Shown: positions 33,777 to 45,084, counted from the first letter of the stretch. The stretch: DNA of 64,000 bases from Isoetes taiwanensis (GCA_021234155.1 JAJEKV010000012.1:2487436-2551435); one strand, 5' to 3'. Program-made: numbers and translations. The notes: a model not told the origin generated them from the letters alone.

Positions 33777-34513
33777 CTTAATCTTGTATACCCACTTATT
33801 TCCGACTATGTTTTTATCTTTAGGTGGATCAACCAGCTCCTATGTGGAAGTTCTTTCAAAAGCTTTCATTTCCTCGTCCGTTGCTATTTTCCACTTATCA
33901 CTCTCCAAAGAATTCATTGCTTCTTTGGAAAGAATCTGATTTTCAGATTCTAGCACCATTAATACCTCATTTGTGTGCGTATTTTGTTTTGTAATCTAGT
34001 ACTTCTTCCTAATTATTGTTTTTACGCCATATTTCTCAATGTCTAAATTCATCTCATCTCTTAATATCTCATGCTCAGTTCTCCTCTTCCTTCTATTAGT
34101 TATAGCGGTGATATTCCATAAATTCCTCTTGTATACCTTGCATTTCGGGCTCTTCATTATCCCCTGTTATGCTCCTCCTCTTGTTTTCCATCCTCTTGTT
34201 CATCTTGATCTTCTATTATATCGCCATTTCTCTAGTTTTAATTTTGAATTTTTTCGAACTGTTTTCTTCTTTCATTGGCTTACCATTACTAGTCTTTGAA
34301 TTGAATAGATCTCCTTCCACAAATACTACATCTCTACTTGTTAACACTCTTCTTTTTTCAGGCTGAAACACCCTATAACCTTTAGATTCTTCATCATAGC
34401 CTATAGGTAAGTTATCATTGATCTGTCATCAAGTTTTTGCCTTTTTTCTTTTGGTATATGAGTGTAGGCTAAACAGCCATACACTTTGAACTTCTCAAAA
34501 CTTGGCAACTTTC
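33777..34513 (-). pseudogene. Copia copy 2: RT N-terminus and linker, degenerate
   Basis: This aligns with the first part of the copy 3 RT frame (39,470-40,068): acidic linker, MNSLESDKWKIAMDEEM-type start and NKWVYKIKL. Several small indels near 33,980-34,160 and 34,250 break the frame. Confidence 0.75.
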
Positions 34514-34514
34514 C

Positions 34515-35544
34515 TCACCACAAGTATTCTGGGTTGTTTTCCTTTATGCTAGCACATGGTAGAAGATTTTGTATAAGTGCGCCAGATTCGACCGCTTCTT
34601 CCCATAGATAATTTGGTAACCACGTATGTTTGAGCATTGCTCTTACAGCATTCAATATAGTTTTATTTTTCCTCTCAGCTACACCGTTCTGCTGTGGAGT
34701 ATAACTACATGTAAAATGTCTTCTAATCCCTCTTTTAATACAATAACTTCGAAAATTTGATGAGAAATACTCACCTCCTCTATCAGAGTGTATGCATTTG
34801 ATTCTTAGTCGGTAGAGCATTCCACCTCTGCTTTGCAAATGCCTTAAAGGCCTCGAATGCCAAGTCCTTAGACCTGAGACAATACACTTTTGTTTTTCTG
34901 CTAAAATCATCAATAAAGGTTATAAAATATCTTTTCCCTGTTATTCCAGTTACATTTAGAGGTCCACACAAATATGTGTGTATGAGTTCCAAAATACCAT
35001 TTGCTCTTTTCTTTGATCTGTTGAAAGGCAGTCTGCAATGTTTTCCAAGTAAACATCCTTTGCATATATGGTTTTCAACCTTGCTGTTTTCAGACTTTAT
35101 CCATCCCTGTATTATCATAAACTCAATGTCTTTTACATTTACATGTCCCAATCTCTCATGCCAAGTTGCAATGTTTGCAATATTTGAAATTGTTAACAAG
35201 CTTGCACTTCCAAAACAAGTTGGATTTAGACCAAACAGATTTCCAATGCGCTTGCCCAGAAATTTCAATTCATTTCCTTCAAAGATTTTACAATACTTTT
35301 GTTCAAAAACCACTTTGAAGCCCAAATCTACTAACTGACTAACTGAAATTAAGTTTCGCACAAGACTAGGAACACAAAGTACATTCTGTAGATTAGCTAC
35401 TTTGCCATTTAAATAAAAAAGCTCCAAAATTCCTTCATCTTCACTATCTATAATTAACAAATCATCATTATTAATCCCTTCGGACATGAAATTTGTTTGG
35501 TAAATTCTTACCTCTTCATCAATATCTGCTGGCTCCTCCTCCAA
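34515..35544 (-). pseudogene. Copia copy 2: protease remnant and integrase
   Basis: A 253-residue frame (35544-34783) covers the protease remnant LLIIDSEDEG, pre-integrase and zinc-binding motifs (TWHERLGHVNVKDIEF, CKGCLLGKHC), HTYLCGPLN with the first Asp changed to Tyr, and ITFIDDFSRKTKV. A second frame (34913-34515) continues with KCIHSDRGGEYFSSNF and YTPQQNGVAERKNKT. The break lies near 34,808-34,835, where a CTG-rich segment differs from the other copies. Confidence 0.87.
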
Positions 35545-35559
35545 TGTAACTTCTTCAGC

Positions 35560-36509
35560 TATATTAGCCTCGAACTTATTGTGTTTGCCTCTGCCTCTTC
35601 CCCTGCCTCTAGCAGCATAAAACCCTCTTCCTCTTCCTCTAGAACTAGCTTTTCCTTTTGGACTTGGACATGTAGATGCAAGATCCCCCTGCCATTACAA
35701 TTGTGACAATTAACTTCCACTGGATAAATTCGGACAATTTATTTTCAAATGTCGTATTTTTGTTGTAGTTATAACGAGGGGCCCTATCTTTTCTTGACGA
35801 AGTCTTCTCGCCTTTTCCCTTTGTAAATAGTACTTGAGCAGTATCATCTTCATTAATCAAAGCATCCTCTCAGCTTCTGCCTTGGTTTTTGCAATAGTTC
35901 TTATGAACATAGAGATGTTTCCCAGATTAGACACTGCCCTAGAAATGGCCAAAACTTCTTTGTTCTTTGGGTGTAATATACTCCCCGCACCCTCTAAATC
36001 AGCAATTATGTTATCAAAAGTTTGTAAAATTCATTCACATCATCATTCTCCTGGAACTTCAACCTCCTAAGTTCATTTTCCAAAACATCTATTTGTGAGG
36101 ATGTCTTTTCCTCATAATTCATTAGCAAATAACTCCACATGTTTTTAGGATGCGTACCTCTCAGCTTTAATACTATGCTTGAACTGATCTTGCTCATGAT
36201 GATGCCCTGAGCCTCTCTTAATTTAGCCTTGTCTTCAGCTTCTACACCTCTGATAGATGTTGTTTCACCTCCTCTAACCTGATCAGAATCTCTTTCATTT
36301 ATGGAACTTGAACTTTCTGCAACTGCAGCACTTGCATTTCTACTGCCATGACTTCTCAGTCTTACTTGTTCTTCAGTAGGTTCTATGATGTCCCATAGAT
36401 CCTCTACTTCCAACACATGCTTTATTTTCTCTTTCCACACTTGAAACCCTGAATCTCCCTTGAAAACCTCAATGGCATTCAAAAGTCCTGCTCCAAATCT
36501 ACTGGCCAT
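35560..36509 (-). pseudogene. Copia copy 2: gag
   Basis: It starts MASRFGAGLLNAIEVFKGDS at 36509. The frame breaks at about 36,030 (an A-run loses one base relative to copies 1 and 3) and continues in other frames to the Arg/Gly-rich segment near 35,600. A zinc-knuckle-like CHNCNGRG is followed by the family-wide frameshift. Confidence 0.85.
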
Positions 36510-36532
36510 TTTGACTGCAAAATATTCACCCT

Positions 36533-36544
36533 GCTCTGATACCA
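36533..36544 (-). promoter_or_regulatory. Intact primer binding site of copia copy 2
   Basis: The minus strand reads TGGTATCAGAGCAGG one base from the LTR end. This matches the 3' end of plant initiator-Met tRNA and is the only fully consensus site in the array. Confidence 0.88.
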
Positions 36545-36545
36545 A

Positions 36546-37366
36546 TGTGAAATTTATAGGCTATAAGAATTATTCATTAATGCAAGTATCACCAAATGCT
36601 ATACATTATCATGTTATAGATCATGTCTTCATAACCATTGCTCATATTTCAATTCAAATATATGTCAATAGCACAAATGAAATAATATTGTAGCACAATA
36701 TTCACATTTTCTATCGAATCTTAACTTGAGGTATTACAGAAGAAAATTCAACTGGAAAATACCTTCGTTTATCAATCCTCCAACCTCCGATCTTCAGAGT
36801 ATTTAGCGAGTGAATTTATCCTATTCATCTTTCAAATATTATAGGCCCCATTCCGACGGTTTTGCATCATCGAATCAGAGCCAAGTTCCTCCCGTCACAA
36901 TGGGATTGAACCAAGTTTTCAAATACAAAACTGTCTTCATGTAATTGGACCGAAATGCGGCCTAAAGTCACTTTACAAATATGGATGACTTTCGAAAATA
37001 ACTGCTTAACCTTTTAACCTTTACCAATGGTTTTCAAGCCCATAAGCATATCTAGGTTTAACCTTTAGAAATGCTTTCAACCTATATCTTGTGCACCCAT
37101 ACAAGCAAGTTGTCGGGTCTTAGATCTCATAGTAACATCTGTATAATTTTGATTCCCCTGTGTATACCATTGATTCATAAGCAACAAGTTTATAGGTTTA
37201 GATATGCATACCTCACATTCCTCTGTCATATTTTAACCTGTAAACTGGTTCATCATCTAAGCAGCTTTATTCCTTTAACTGATTCAAACTCCTCCTTCAC
37301 GTTATAAACTGTAAACAGATTAAGTGCTCCAAGGCCTTATTTTATCATGTGTTTAAACCTGCCACA
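36546..37366 (-). repeat. Copia LTR 3 (shared by copies 2 and 3)
   Basis: It is about 821 bp, starts TGTGAAATTTATAGGC, and is very similar to LTR 2. The right boundary is estimated. Confidence 0.85.
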
Positions 37367-40068
37367 GTCTTATAACTTTTCCTTACAGCTTATCTGATCT
37401 ATCAGATATTTAAATCTGTTATAATTAAGAGCCTTTGTCATAATGTCTGCCAACTATTTTTCAGAGCTCACATGCTGCATTTGAATCAACCCTTTGGATA
37501 CCATATTTCTAATGAAATGTAATTCCATTTCTATGTGCTTAGTTCTCTCATGTAGTACATGATTCTTCGTCATAGAGATGCAACTTTGAGTGTCACAAAC
37601 ATGGAATAAATTACTAATCCTATATTTTTAGTATAGCCAAATAGGTTTAGCTAAACTACCTTTGAATTGGAGCTAGAAGTTTATGACACTTGGCTAACCT
37701 AAATGGTTTTTCTCCATCATGGTTTCTTGTCTTTGGCTAAGCTTTCACAAAATGTAGAGTCAAATATTAGCCATCATAATATCCTTATTTTAAAATATCC
37801 AAGCCTTTAAAGACATTGGACTTATTACTATTACAATGAAATTTAATATAGAAAAATAAATGGTGCATAATGTAGCATAAATAGTGCAATTATAATCATT
37901 GTTATAACTTCCTTAATATAGAATAAAACAAAGACATAAACATATACACACATGTTCAAAGCTCAAAGAAAAAGTGCAGTGTTCCTTCTAGATGTGGTCC
38001 TCCCTCTGATAATTCAACTCCATATTTATTGAAATAAGAAGTTCCTACACAACTTCGTACTTGGCTACTAGGCTAATCCGTCCATTTTCCCAAGTCCACT
38101 CTTTCTTAGGTTTGGCTAATTATTATCCTAGTGGAGTTGTCTGGAGTGGAGGTTTGGCTATCTAATCTAGAAACTCACTTAGTCGGCAAAAAAATTGGGC
38201 TAAAATTTTTCTTTTTTGGGCAATTGTTTCCATTTATTTTAGCCATTTTTTTTTGGCAAAAATGCTACAAAATAGCCATTTGGCTAGCCTTAGCCGTTAT
38301 TTTATTCCATGGTCACAAAATAGACTTGTACTTCCCATTTGCTCAACACCTAGCTCATTTAGAATTCTTCCGGTCCATATAATTTCTTTGGCAGCTAGAG
38401 TTGCTGCTGCATACTCTGCTTCAGCTGTTGATAGAGCTATGGCTGTTTGTTTTTTACTCCTCCAACTTATGGGCGCTCCACCAAGCATGAGTGTATATCC
38501 AGAAGTGGACTTTCTTTCATCCATATCTCCACACCAATCAGCATCACAAAATGCCTTGTGTAAATCTTCCGGCGAAGAAGCGATACCAAAGTTTATGATC
38601 CCTTTTTAAGTACCTCAATACTTTCTCTTTGCTAACCAATGTCCCTTGCCTGGATTATGATTATACTCAACACGTTCACAATAAATGCAATATCTGGCCT
38701 CGTGTTATTTGCAATGTGCAGCAGGCTCCCAATTAGTTGTCTGTATGGTATTCCAACAATTTCTTCTTGTTCTCTTTTATTTTTAGGACATATTGACTTT
38801 GAGATTTTGCTGCCACATATCACTGGAGTTTTCACTGGATTACATTCCAGCATATTGAATTTAGTCAATACTGCCTCAATGTATTTGCTTTGAGAACGAG
38901 TGATCACTTTATTAACTCTGTCACGACCTACTTCAATTCCCAAGAACTTCTTAAGTTCACCTAAATCAGACATCTTGTAATTATTCTTGAGAATATTTTT
39001 GCAATGATTCAACACCTTAATATTACTTGCTGCCATAACACAATCGTCAACATATATTGCTTCTATGCAATATTCATTGTTTTCCCTGTATATGTAAACT
39101 TTCCCATCATTCTGCAATTTTATAAACTCTTGCTGATTTAGGTAGGTATCTATGCATTTATACCATTGCCTTGGAGATTGTCTTAGCCCATAAACTGCTT
39201 TGTTAAGCTTTTGGACTTTCTCTTGCCCCTTTTCATATCCGGGAGCTTATCTCATAAAAATCTCCTCCTCTAAATCTGCATTTAAAAAGGCTGTGTTCAC
39301 GTCCATATGGTGAAGTTCAAAATTTAATGCATTTGCAATTGCAATAATCATTCTGATACTTACTAGTTTAACCACAGGTGAATATGTTTCTTCATAATCA
39401 AGTCCCTTTTTCTGAGAAAAACCTTGAGCTACTAACCTGGCTTTATATTTGGGACTTCCATCTGCATTCAACTTAATTTTGTATACCCACTTATTTCCGA
39501 CTATGTTTTTATCTATAGGTGGATCAACCAGCTCATATGTGGAAGTTCTTTCAAAAGCTTTCATTTCCTCGTCCATTGCTATTTTCCACTTATCACTCTC
39601 CAAAGAATTCATTGCTTGCTGGAAAGAATCTGGTTTTCCAGATTCTAGCACCATTAATACCTCATTTGTGTCTGTATTTTGTTTTTGTAGTCTAGTACTT
39701 CTTCCTAGACTGTTTCTGCCATATTTCTCAATGTCTAAATTCATCTCATCTCTTAATATCTCATGCTCAGTTCTCCTCTTCCTTCTATTAGTTATAGCAG
39801 GCTGATATTCCATAAATTCCTCTTGTATACCTTGCATTTCAGACTCTTCATTATCCCTGTTATGCTCCTCCTCTTGTTTTCCATCCTCTTGTTCATCTTG
39901 ATCTTCTATTATATCTGCCATTTCTCTAGTTTTAATTTCTGAATTTTTCGAAGGCTTGTTTTCTTCTTTCATTGGCTTACCATTACTAGTCTTTGAATTG
40001 AATAGATCTCCTTCCACAAATACTACATCTCTACTTGTTAACACTCTTCTTTTTTCAGGCTGAAACAC
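37367..40068 (-). pseudogene. Copia copy 3: reverse transcriptase and RNase H, split by a MITE
   Basis: A 273-residue frame (40068-39247) runs MFQPEKRRVLTSRDVVFVEG, acidic linker, KWKIAMDEEMKAFERTSTYE, NKWVYKIKLNADGSPKYKAR, HHMDVNTAFLNADLEEEIFM and ends at TAA, shared with copy 1. The next frame (39117-38632) contains AIYVDDCVMAASN. RNase H (38524-38320) is cut by the MITE after SLFCD and resumes left of it. A frame break at 38,556-38,635 coincides with CTG/CAG-rich sequence that is intact in copy 1. Confidence 0.88.
37592..38319. mobile_element. The same hAT-like MITE in copia copy 3 (37600-38311)
   Basis: It has the same terminal repeats (CATGGAATAAA/TTTATTCCATG), the same 8-bp duplications (GTCACAAA at 37592-37599 and 38312-38319) and the same target base as in copy 2. 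The body is nearly identical. A clear difference is at 38,135-38,150. Independent insertion at one base is implausible, so this copy was duplicated together with its host sequence. Confidence 0.92.
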
Positions 40069-40211
40069 CCTATAACCTTTAGATTCTTCATCATAGCCTA
40101 TAGGTAAGTTATCATTGATCTGTCATCAAGTTTTTGCCTTTTTTCTTTTGGTATATGAGTGTAGGCTAAACAGCCATACACTTTGAACTTCTCAAAACTT
40201 GGCAACTTTCC

Positions 40212-41240
40212 TCACCACAAGTATTCTGGGTTGTTTTCCTTTATGCTAGCACATGGTAGAAGATTTTGTATAAGTACAGCAGTTCTGACCGCTTCTTCCC
40301 ATAGATAATTTGGTAACCCTGTATGTTTGAGCATTGCTCTTACAGCATTCAATATAGTTTTATTTTTCCTCTCAGCTACACCGTTCTGCTGTGGAGTATA
40401 ACTACATGTAAAATGTCTTCTAATCCCTCTTTTAATACAATAACTTCGAAAATTTGATGAGAAATACTCACCTCCTCTATCAGAGTGTATGCATTTGATT
40501 CTTCGTCCAGTAGAGCATTCCACCTCTGCTGCAAATGCCTTAAAGGCCTCGAATGCCAAGTCCTTAGACCTGAGACAATACACTTTTGTTTTTCTGCTAA
40601 AATCATCAATAAAGGTTATAAAATATCTTTTCCCTGTTATTCCAGTTACATTTAGAGGTCCACACAAATATGTGTGTATGAGTTCCAAAATACCATTTGC
40701 TCTTTTCTTTGATCTGTTGAAAGGCAGTCTGCAATGTTTTCCAAGTAAACATCCTTTGCATATATGGTTTTCAACCTTGCTGTTTTCAGACTTTATCCAT
40801 CCCTGTATTATCATAAACTCAATGTCTTTTACATTTACATGTCCCAATCTCTCATGCCAAGTTGCAATGTTTGCAATATTTGAAACTGTTAACAAGCTTG
40901 CACTTCCAAAACAAGTTGGATTTAGACCAAACAGATTTCCAATGCGCTTGCCCAGAAATTTCAATTCATTTCCTTCAAAGATTTTACAATACTTTTGTTC
41001 AAAAACCACTTTGAAGCCCAAATCTACTAACTGACTAACTGAAATTAAGTTTCTCACAAGACTAGGAACACAAAGTACATTCTGTAGATTAACTACTTTG
41101 CCATTTAAATAAAAAAGCTCCAAAATTCCTTCATCTTCACTATCTATAATTAACAAATCATCATTATTAATCCCTTCGGACATGAAATTTGTTTGGTAAA
41201 TTCTTACCTCTTCATCAATATCTGCTGGCTCCTCCTCCAA
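40212..41240 (-). pseudogene. Copia copy 3: longest intact pol frame (protease remnant + integrase, 342 residues)
   Basis: This uninterrupted frame gives the clearest view of the family. Residues 29-36 (LLIIDSED) are the start of the protease active site, but the expected Gly and about 50 following residues are missing; it jumps to EGILELFYLNGK. Residues 100-165 hold the zinc-binding domain (WHERLGH, CKGC). Residue 191 is Tyr in HTYLCGP, where the first catalytic Asp belongs. Asp254 (IHSDRGGEY) and Glu290 (NGVAERK) keep the D-35-E spacing. As encoded, protease and integrase should both be inactive. Confidence 0.9.
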
Positions 41241-41254
41241 TGTAACTTCTTCAG

Positions 41255-42197
41255 CTATATTAGCCTCGAACTTATTATGTTTGCCTCTGCCTCTTCCCCT
41301 GCCTCTAGCAGCATAAAACCCTCTTCCTCTTCCTCTAGAACTAGCTTTTCCTTTTGGACTTGGACATGTAGATGCAAGATCCCCCTGCCATTACAATTGT
41401 GACAATTAACTTCCCTGGATAAATTTGGACAATTTATTTTCAAATGTCCGTATTTGTTGTAGTTATAACAGGGCCCTATCTTTTCTTGACGAGTCTTCTC
41501 GCCTTTTCCCTTTGTAAATAGTACTTGAGCAGTATCATCTTCATTAATCAAAGCATCCTCTCAGCTTCTGCCTTGGTTTTTGCAATAGTTCTTATGAACA
41601 TAGAGATGTTTCCCAGATTAGACACTGCCCTAGAAATGGCCAAAACTTGCTGTTGCTGGGTGTAATATACTCCTGCACCCTCTAAATCAGCAATTATGTT
41701 ATCAAAAGTTTGTAAAAATTCATTCACATCATCATTCTCCTGGAACTTCAACCTCCTAAGTTCATTTTCCAAAACATCTATTTGTGAGGATGTCTTTTCC
41801 TCATAATTCATTAGCAAATAACTCCACATGTTTTTAGGATGCGTACCTCTCAGCTTTAATACTATGCTTGAACTGATCTTGCTCATGATGATGCCCTGAG
41901 CCTCTCTTAATTTAGCCTTGTCTTCAGCTGCTACACCTCTGATAGATGTTGTTTCACCTCCTCTAACCTGATCAGAATCTCTTTCATTTATGGAACTTGA
42001 ACTTTCGCAAGCGCAAAGACTTGCATTTTCTCGCCATGACTTCTCAGTCTTACTTGTTCTTCAGTAGGTTCTATGATGTCCCATAGATCCTCTACTTCCA
42101 ACACATGCTTTATTTTCTCTTTCCACACTTGAAACCCTGAATCTCCCTTGAAAACCTCAATGGCATTCAAAAGTCCTGCTCCAAATCTACTGGCCAT
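41255..42197 (-). pseudogene. Copia copy 3: gag and zinc knuckles
   Basis: Gag starts MASRFGAGLLNAIEVFKGDS at 42197. The frame breaks near 42,000-42,030 at a CAG-rich stretch and resumes (41886-41548) as MSKISSSIVLKLRGTHPKNM to KTKAEAERML. A further frame (41551-41255) carries the knuckle CYNYNKYGHLKINC, whose second Cys is Tyr, and the start of a second knuckle CHNCNGRG. A frameshift shared by all copies then replaces the Arg/Gly-rich tail with HLHVQVQKEK. Confidence 0.87.
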
Positions 42198-42233
42198 TTT
42201 GACTGCAAAATATTCACCCTGCCTCGATACCAA

Positions 42234-43009
42234 TGTGAAATTTATAGGCTATAAGAATTATTCATTAATGCAAGTATCACCAAATGGTATACATTATCAT
42301 GTTATAGATCATGTCTTCATAACCATTGCTCATATTTCAATTCAAATATATGTCAATAGCACAAATGAAATAACATTTTCTATCGAATCTTAACTTGAGG
42401 TATTACAGAAGAAAATTCAACTGGAAAATACCTTCGTTTATCAATCCTCCAACCTCAGATCTTGGTATTTAGCGATTGAATTTATCCTATTCATCTTTCA
42501 AATATTATAGGCCCCATTAGGCGGTTTTGCATCATCGAATCGAGCCAAGTTCCTCCGTCACAATGGGATTGAACCAAGTTTTCAAATACAAAACTGTCTT
42601 CATGTAATTGGACCGAAATGCGGCCTAAAGTCACTTTACAAATATGGATGACTTTCGAAAATAACTGCTTAACCTTTTAACCTTTACCAATGGTTTTCAA
42701 GCCCATAAGCATATCTAGGTTTAACCTTTAGAAATGCTTTCAACCTATATCTTGTGCACCCATACAACTGTTGTCAGTCTTAGATCTCATAGTAACATCT
42801 GTATAATTTTGATTCCCCTGTGTATACCATTGATTCATAAGCAACAAGTTTATAGGTTTAGATATGCATACCTCACATTCCTCAGTCATATTTTAACCTC
42901 AAAAGCTGGTTCATCATCTAGCGACTTTATTCCTTTAACTGATTCAAACTCCTCCTTCACGTTATAAACTGTCAAGGCCTTATTTTATCATATGTTTAAA
43001 CCTGCCACA
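42234..43009 (-). repeat. Copia LTR 4 (rightmost)
   Basis: It starts TGTGAAATTTATAGGC and ends about CCTGCCACA. It lacks small segments relative to LTR 2 (near 42,375 and 42,970). It is the 5' LTR of copy 3 and lies next to a truncated fourth internal copy. Confidence 0.83.
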
Positions 43010-43507
43010 GTCTTATAACTTTTCCTTACAGCTTATCTGATCTATCAGATATTTAAATCTGTTATAATTAAGAGCCTTTGTCATAATGTCTGCCAACTAT
43101 TTTTCAGAGCTCACATGCTGCATTTGAATCAACCCTTTGGATACCATATTTCTAATGAAATGTAATTCCATTTCTATGTGCTTAGTTCTCTCATGTAGCA
43201 CATGATTCTTCGTCATAGAGATGCAACTTTGACTGTCACAAAATAGACTTGTACTTCCCATTTGCTCAACACCTAGCTCATTTAGAATTCTTCCGATCCA
43301 TATAATTTCTTTGGCAGCTAGAGTTGCTGCTGCATACTCTGCTTCAGCTGTTGATAGAGCTATGGCTGTTTGTTTTTTACTCCTCCAACTTATGGGTGCT
43401 CCACCAAGCATGAGTGTATATCCAGAAGTGGACTTTCTTTCATCCATATCTCCATACCAATCAGCATCACAAAATGCCTTAAGCTGTAAATCTTCCGAGC
43501 CTGACAT
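43010..43507 (-). pseudogene. Copia copy 4: RNase H fragment without the MITE
   Basis: It reads SEDLQLKAFCDADWYGDMDE, KSTSGYTLMLGGAPISWRSK and AAATLAAKEIIWIGRILNEL, through LFCDSQSCISMTKNHVLHER, to the family-wide QHVSSEK-stop. Like copy 1 it lacks the MITE. The copy ends abruptly near 43,500, where a different copia family begins. Confidence 0.87.
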
Positions 43508-43509
43508 TT

Positions 43510-44639
43510 CGTTTTATTTTAAAAAGCCATTTCTTTGCCCACTACATTTTACCCTTTGGTCGAGGTACTAGCTCATAGGTCTTTGTGTCCTCAAATGATT
43601 TCAGCTCATTTTGCATAGCCTCTATCCATTTAGAAGCATCTGGCCCCATCATGGCCTGTTCAACCGTTTTGGGTTCTACCATACATGATATCACCCTTGG
43701 TTTGGACACTCTTTTCGTTCTACCATAGAGGTCGGTATCAAAGGGAAGTTCTGACTTAAGGCGATCTACCTCTAGGGCGAAAGTGTATCTCCCTCTCACT
43801 TCGTCCATACTGCTCTGTCCTCCCTCTTCACGTGTCTCCTCACCTTCATGCGCACTTTCCGGCGCACTGTCAGCTTCTGTAGCTTCATGCACCTCCTCAT
43901 GCTCTACTTCCGGTGTATGCAGTGCACTATCGGCCTTTATGATCTCATGCACTTCATCCGGCTCATCATCTGAATCATCATCTATGGTTACGGCTGGCTG
44001 CTCCACAATGTTCTCTTCTTCCTTCCCTATATCCACCTCCAAATATTTTCTTCTGGTATCCATTCTGCTTCCTCTTGCTTCGTCAAGATTTTCCTATATC
44101 TTTGTATAATATCTTCTCGTCAAACACTACATCCCTGCTAATATGCACTTTGTGACTTGCTGGGTCATACAATCTATACCCGTTCGATTCTTCATCATAC
44201 CCTACTAGAAAAGTGCAAATGCTCCGATCATCTAGCTTTCTTCTTTTTTTCCTCTGGTACCAGCATATACGCCAAGCATCCAAAACCCTCGACATTTTGC
44301 CCTGATTGTTTTGCGTCTGTCCAAACTTCTTCCGAGGGCGCTCCCAGATGTCTTTGCAATAGTTGGCAACATGTTTTGCACATAGCAAGCAGCCGCCACC
44401 GCTTCACCCCACAAGTAATTCGGCAGCCCAGCATGCTTTAGCATGCACCTAGCCGCATCTATAATGGTGCGATTTTTGCGTTCTGCTACACCGTTTTGCT
44501 GAGGAGTATAACCACACGTGTACTGTCTTCTAATTCCATGCATTCGGCAAAATTCTGTAAATTCTCCTGATCTGTACTCACCTCCAAGGTCAGATCTCAG
44601 ACATTTTACATGAGATGATGTCTCTCTTTCTATACGCAA
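43510..44639 (-). pseudogene. Second copia family: integrase core and RT N-terminus
   Basis: Integrase (44639-44232): HVKCLRSDLGGEYRSGEFTE with a catalytic Asp and YTPQQNGVAERKNRT with the catalytic Glu, then LKHAGLPNYLWGEAVAAACY. A frame change leads to DRSICTFLVGYDEESNGYRL and HKVHISRDVVFDEKILYKDI (44388-44083). The RT linker is acidic (DDDSDDEPDEVHE), then KWIEAMQNELKSFEDTKTYE, LVPRPKGKM, a stop, and WAKKWLFKIKRNV at 43,510. Sequence and motif spacing differ from the left-hand family. RT is lost after this point by fusion to copy 4 of the other family. Confidence 0.87.
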
Positions 44640-45055
44640 TATAAAGCTTAAAAAGCATCAAATACCGATCCTTGGATCTTAGATAGTAGCACTTAGTGCG
44701 TCTTGAAATCGATCAATAAATGTGGCAAAATAATATTTCGCACCCGTGCTCTGCACTTTTGCATTGGTCCACATACATCCGAATGTACCAAGGCCGTGAC
44801 TCATCTGTCGTCTACCTTTATTTCTAAAGGGTAGCTTTTTTTGCTTCCCGGCATGCAAGATTCACACACACGCCATGCTCTTCATCATCAAAGTTCAATC
44901 CATCCAAGCAATCTATGTTTTTGGCTATCTTAATGCTATTGTAATTCACATGTGCCAAAGCCTTGGATGCCAAGTATGTATATCATCGAGGCGAAGCTTT
45001 ATTAATGACATCTAGGTTCAATTCAAACAGATTTCCATTCCTTTGAGCATCAATT
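44640..45055 (-). pseudogene. Second copia family: degenerate pre-integrase region
   Basis: Fragments such as NIDCLDGLNFDDEEHG (about 44,880-44,925) and QRNGNLFELNLDVINKAS (about 45,050-44,995) are pre-integrase motifs. All frames contain stops. The right edge is cut by the 45,053-47,828 insertion. Confidence 0.65.
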
Positions 45056-45084
45056 CTAGAATGGGACTCGCATGAAACCAACAA

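Larger units (their letters stand above)
25932..43500 (-). mobile_element. Head-to-tail array of Ty1/copia elements sharing LTRs
   Basis: Four LTR copies (25932-26697, 30855-31673, 36546-37366, 42234-43009) alternate with internal regions of one copia family, all on the minus strand: three long copies and one truncated copy. Each inner LTR is the 5' LTR of the unit on its left and the 3' LTR of the unit on its right, with no host DNA between. Primer sites abut three LTRs. Internal copies 2 and 3 both hold the same MITE at the same base, so at least one unit arose by duplication. Unequal recombination between LTRs is the simplest mechanism. Confidence 0.9.
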
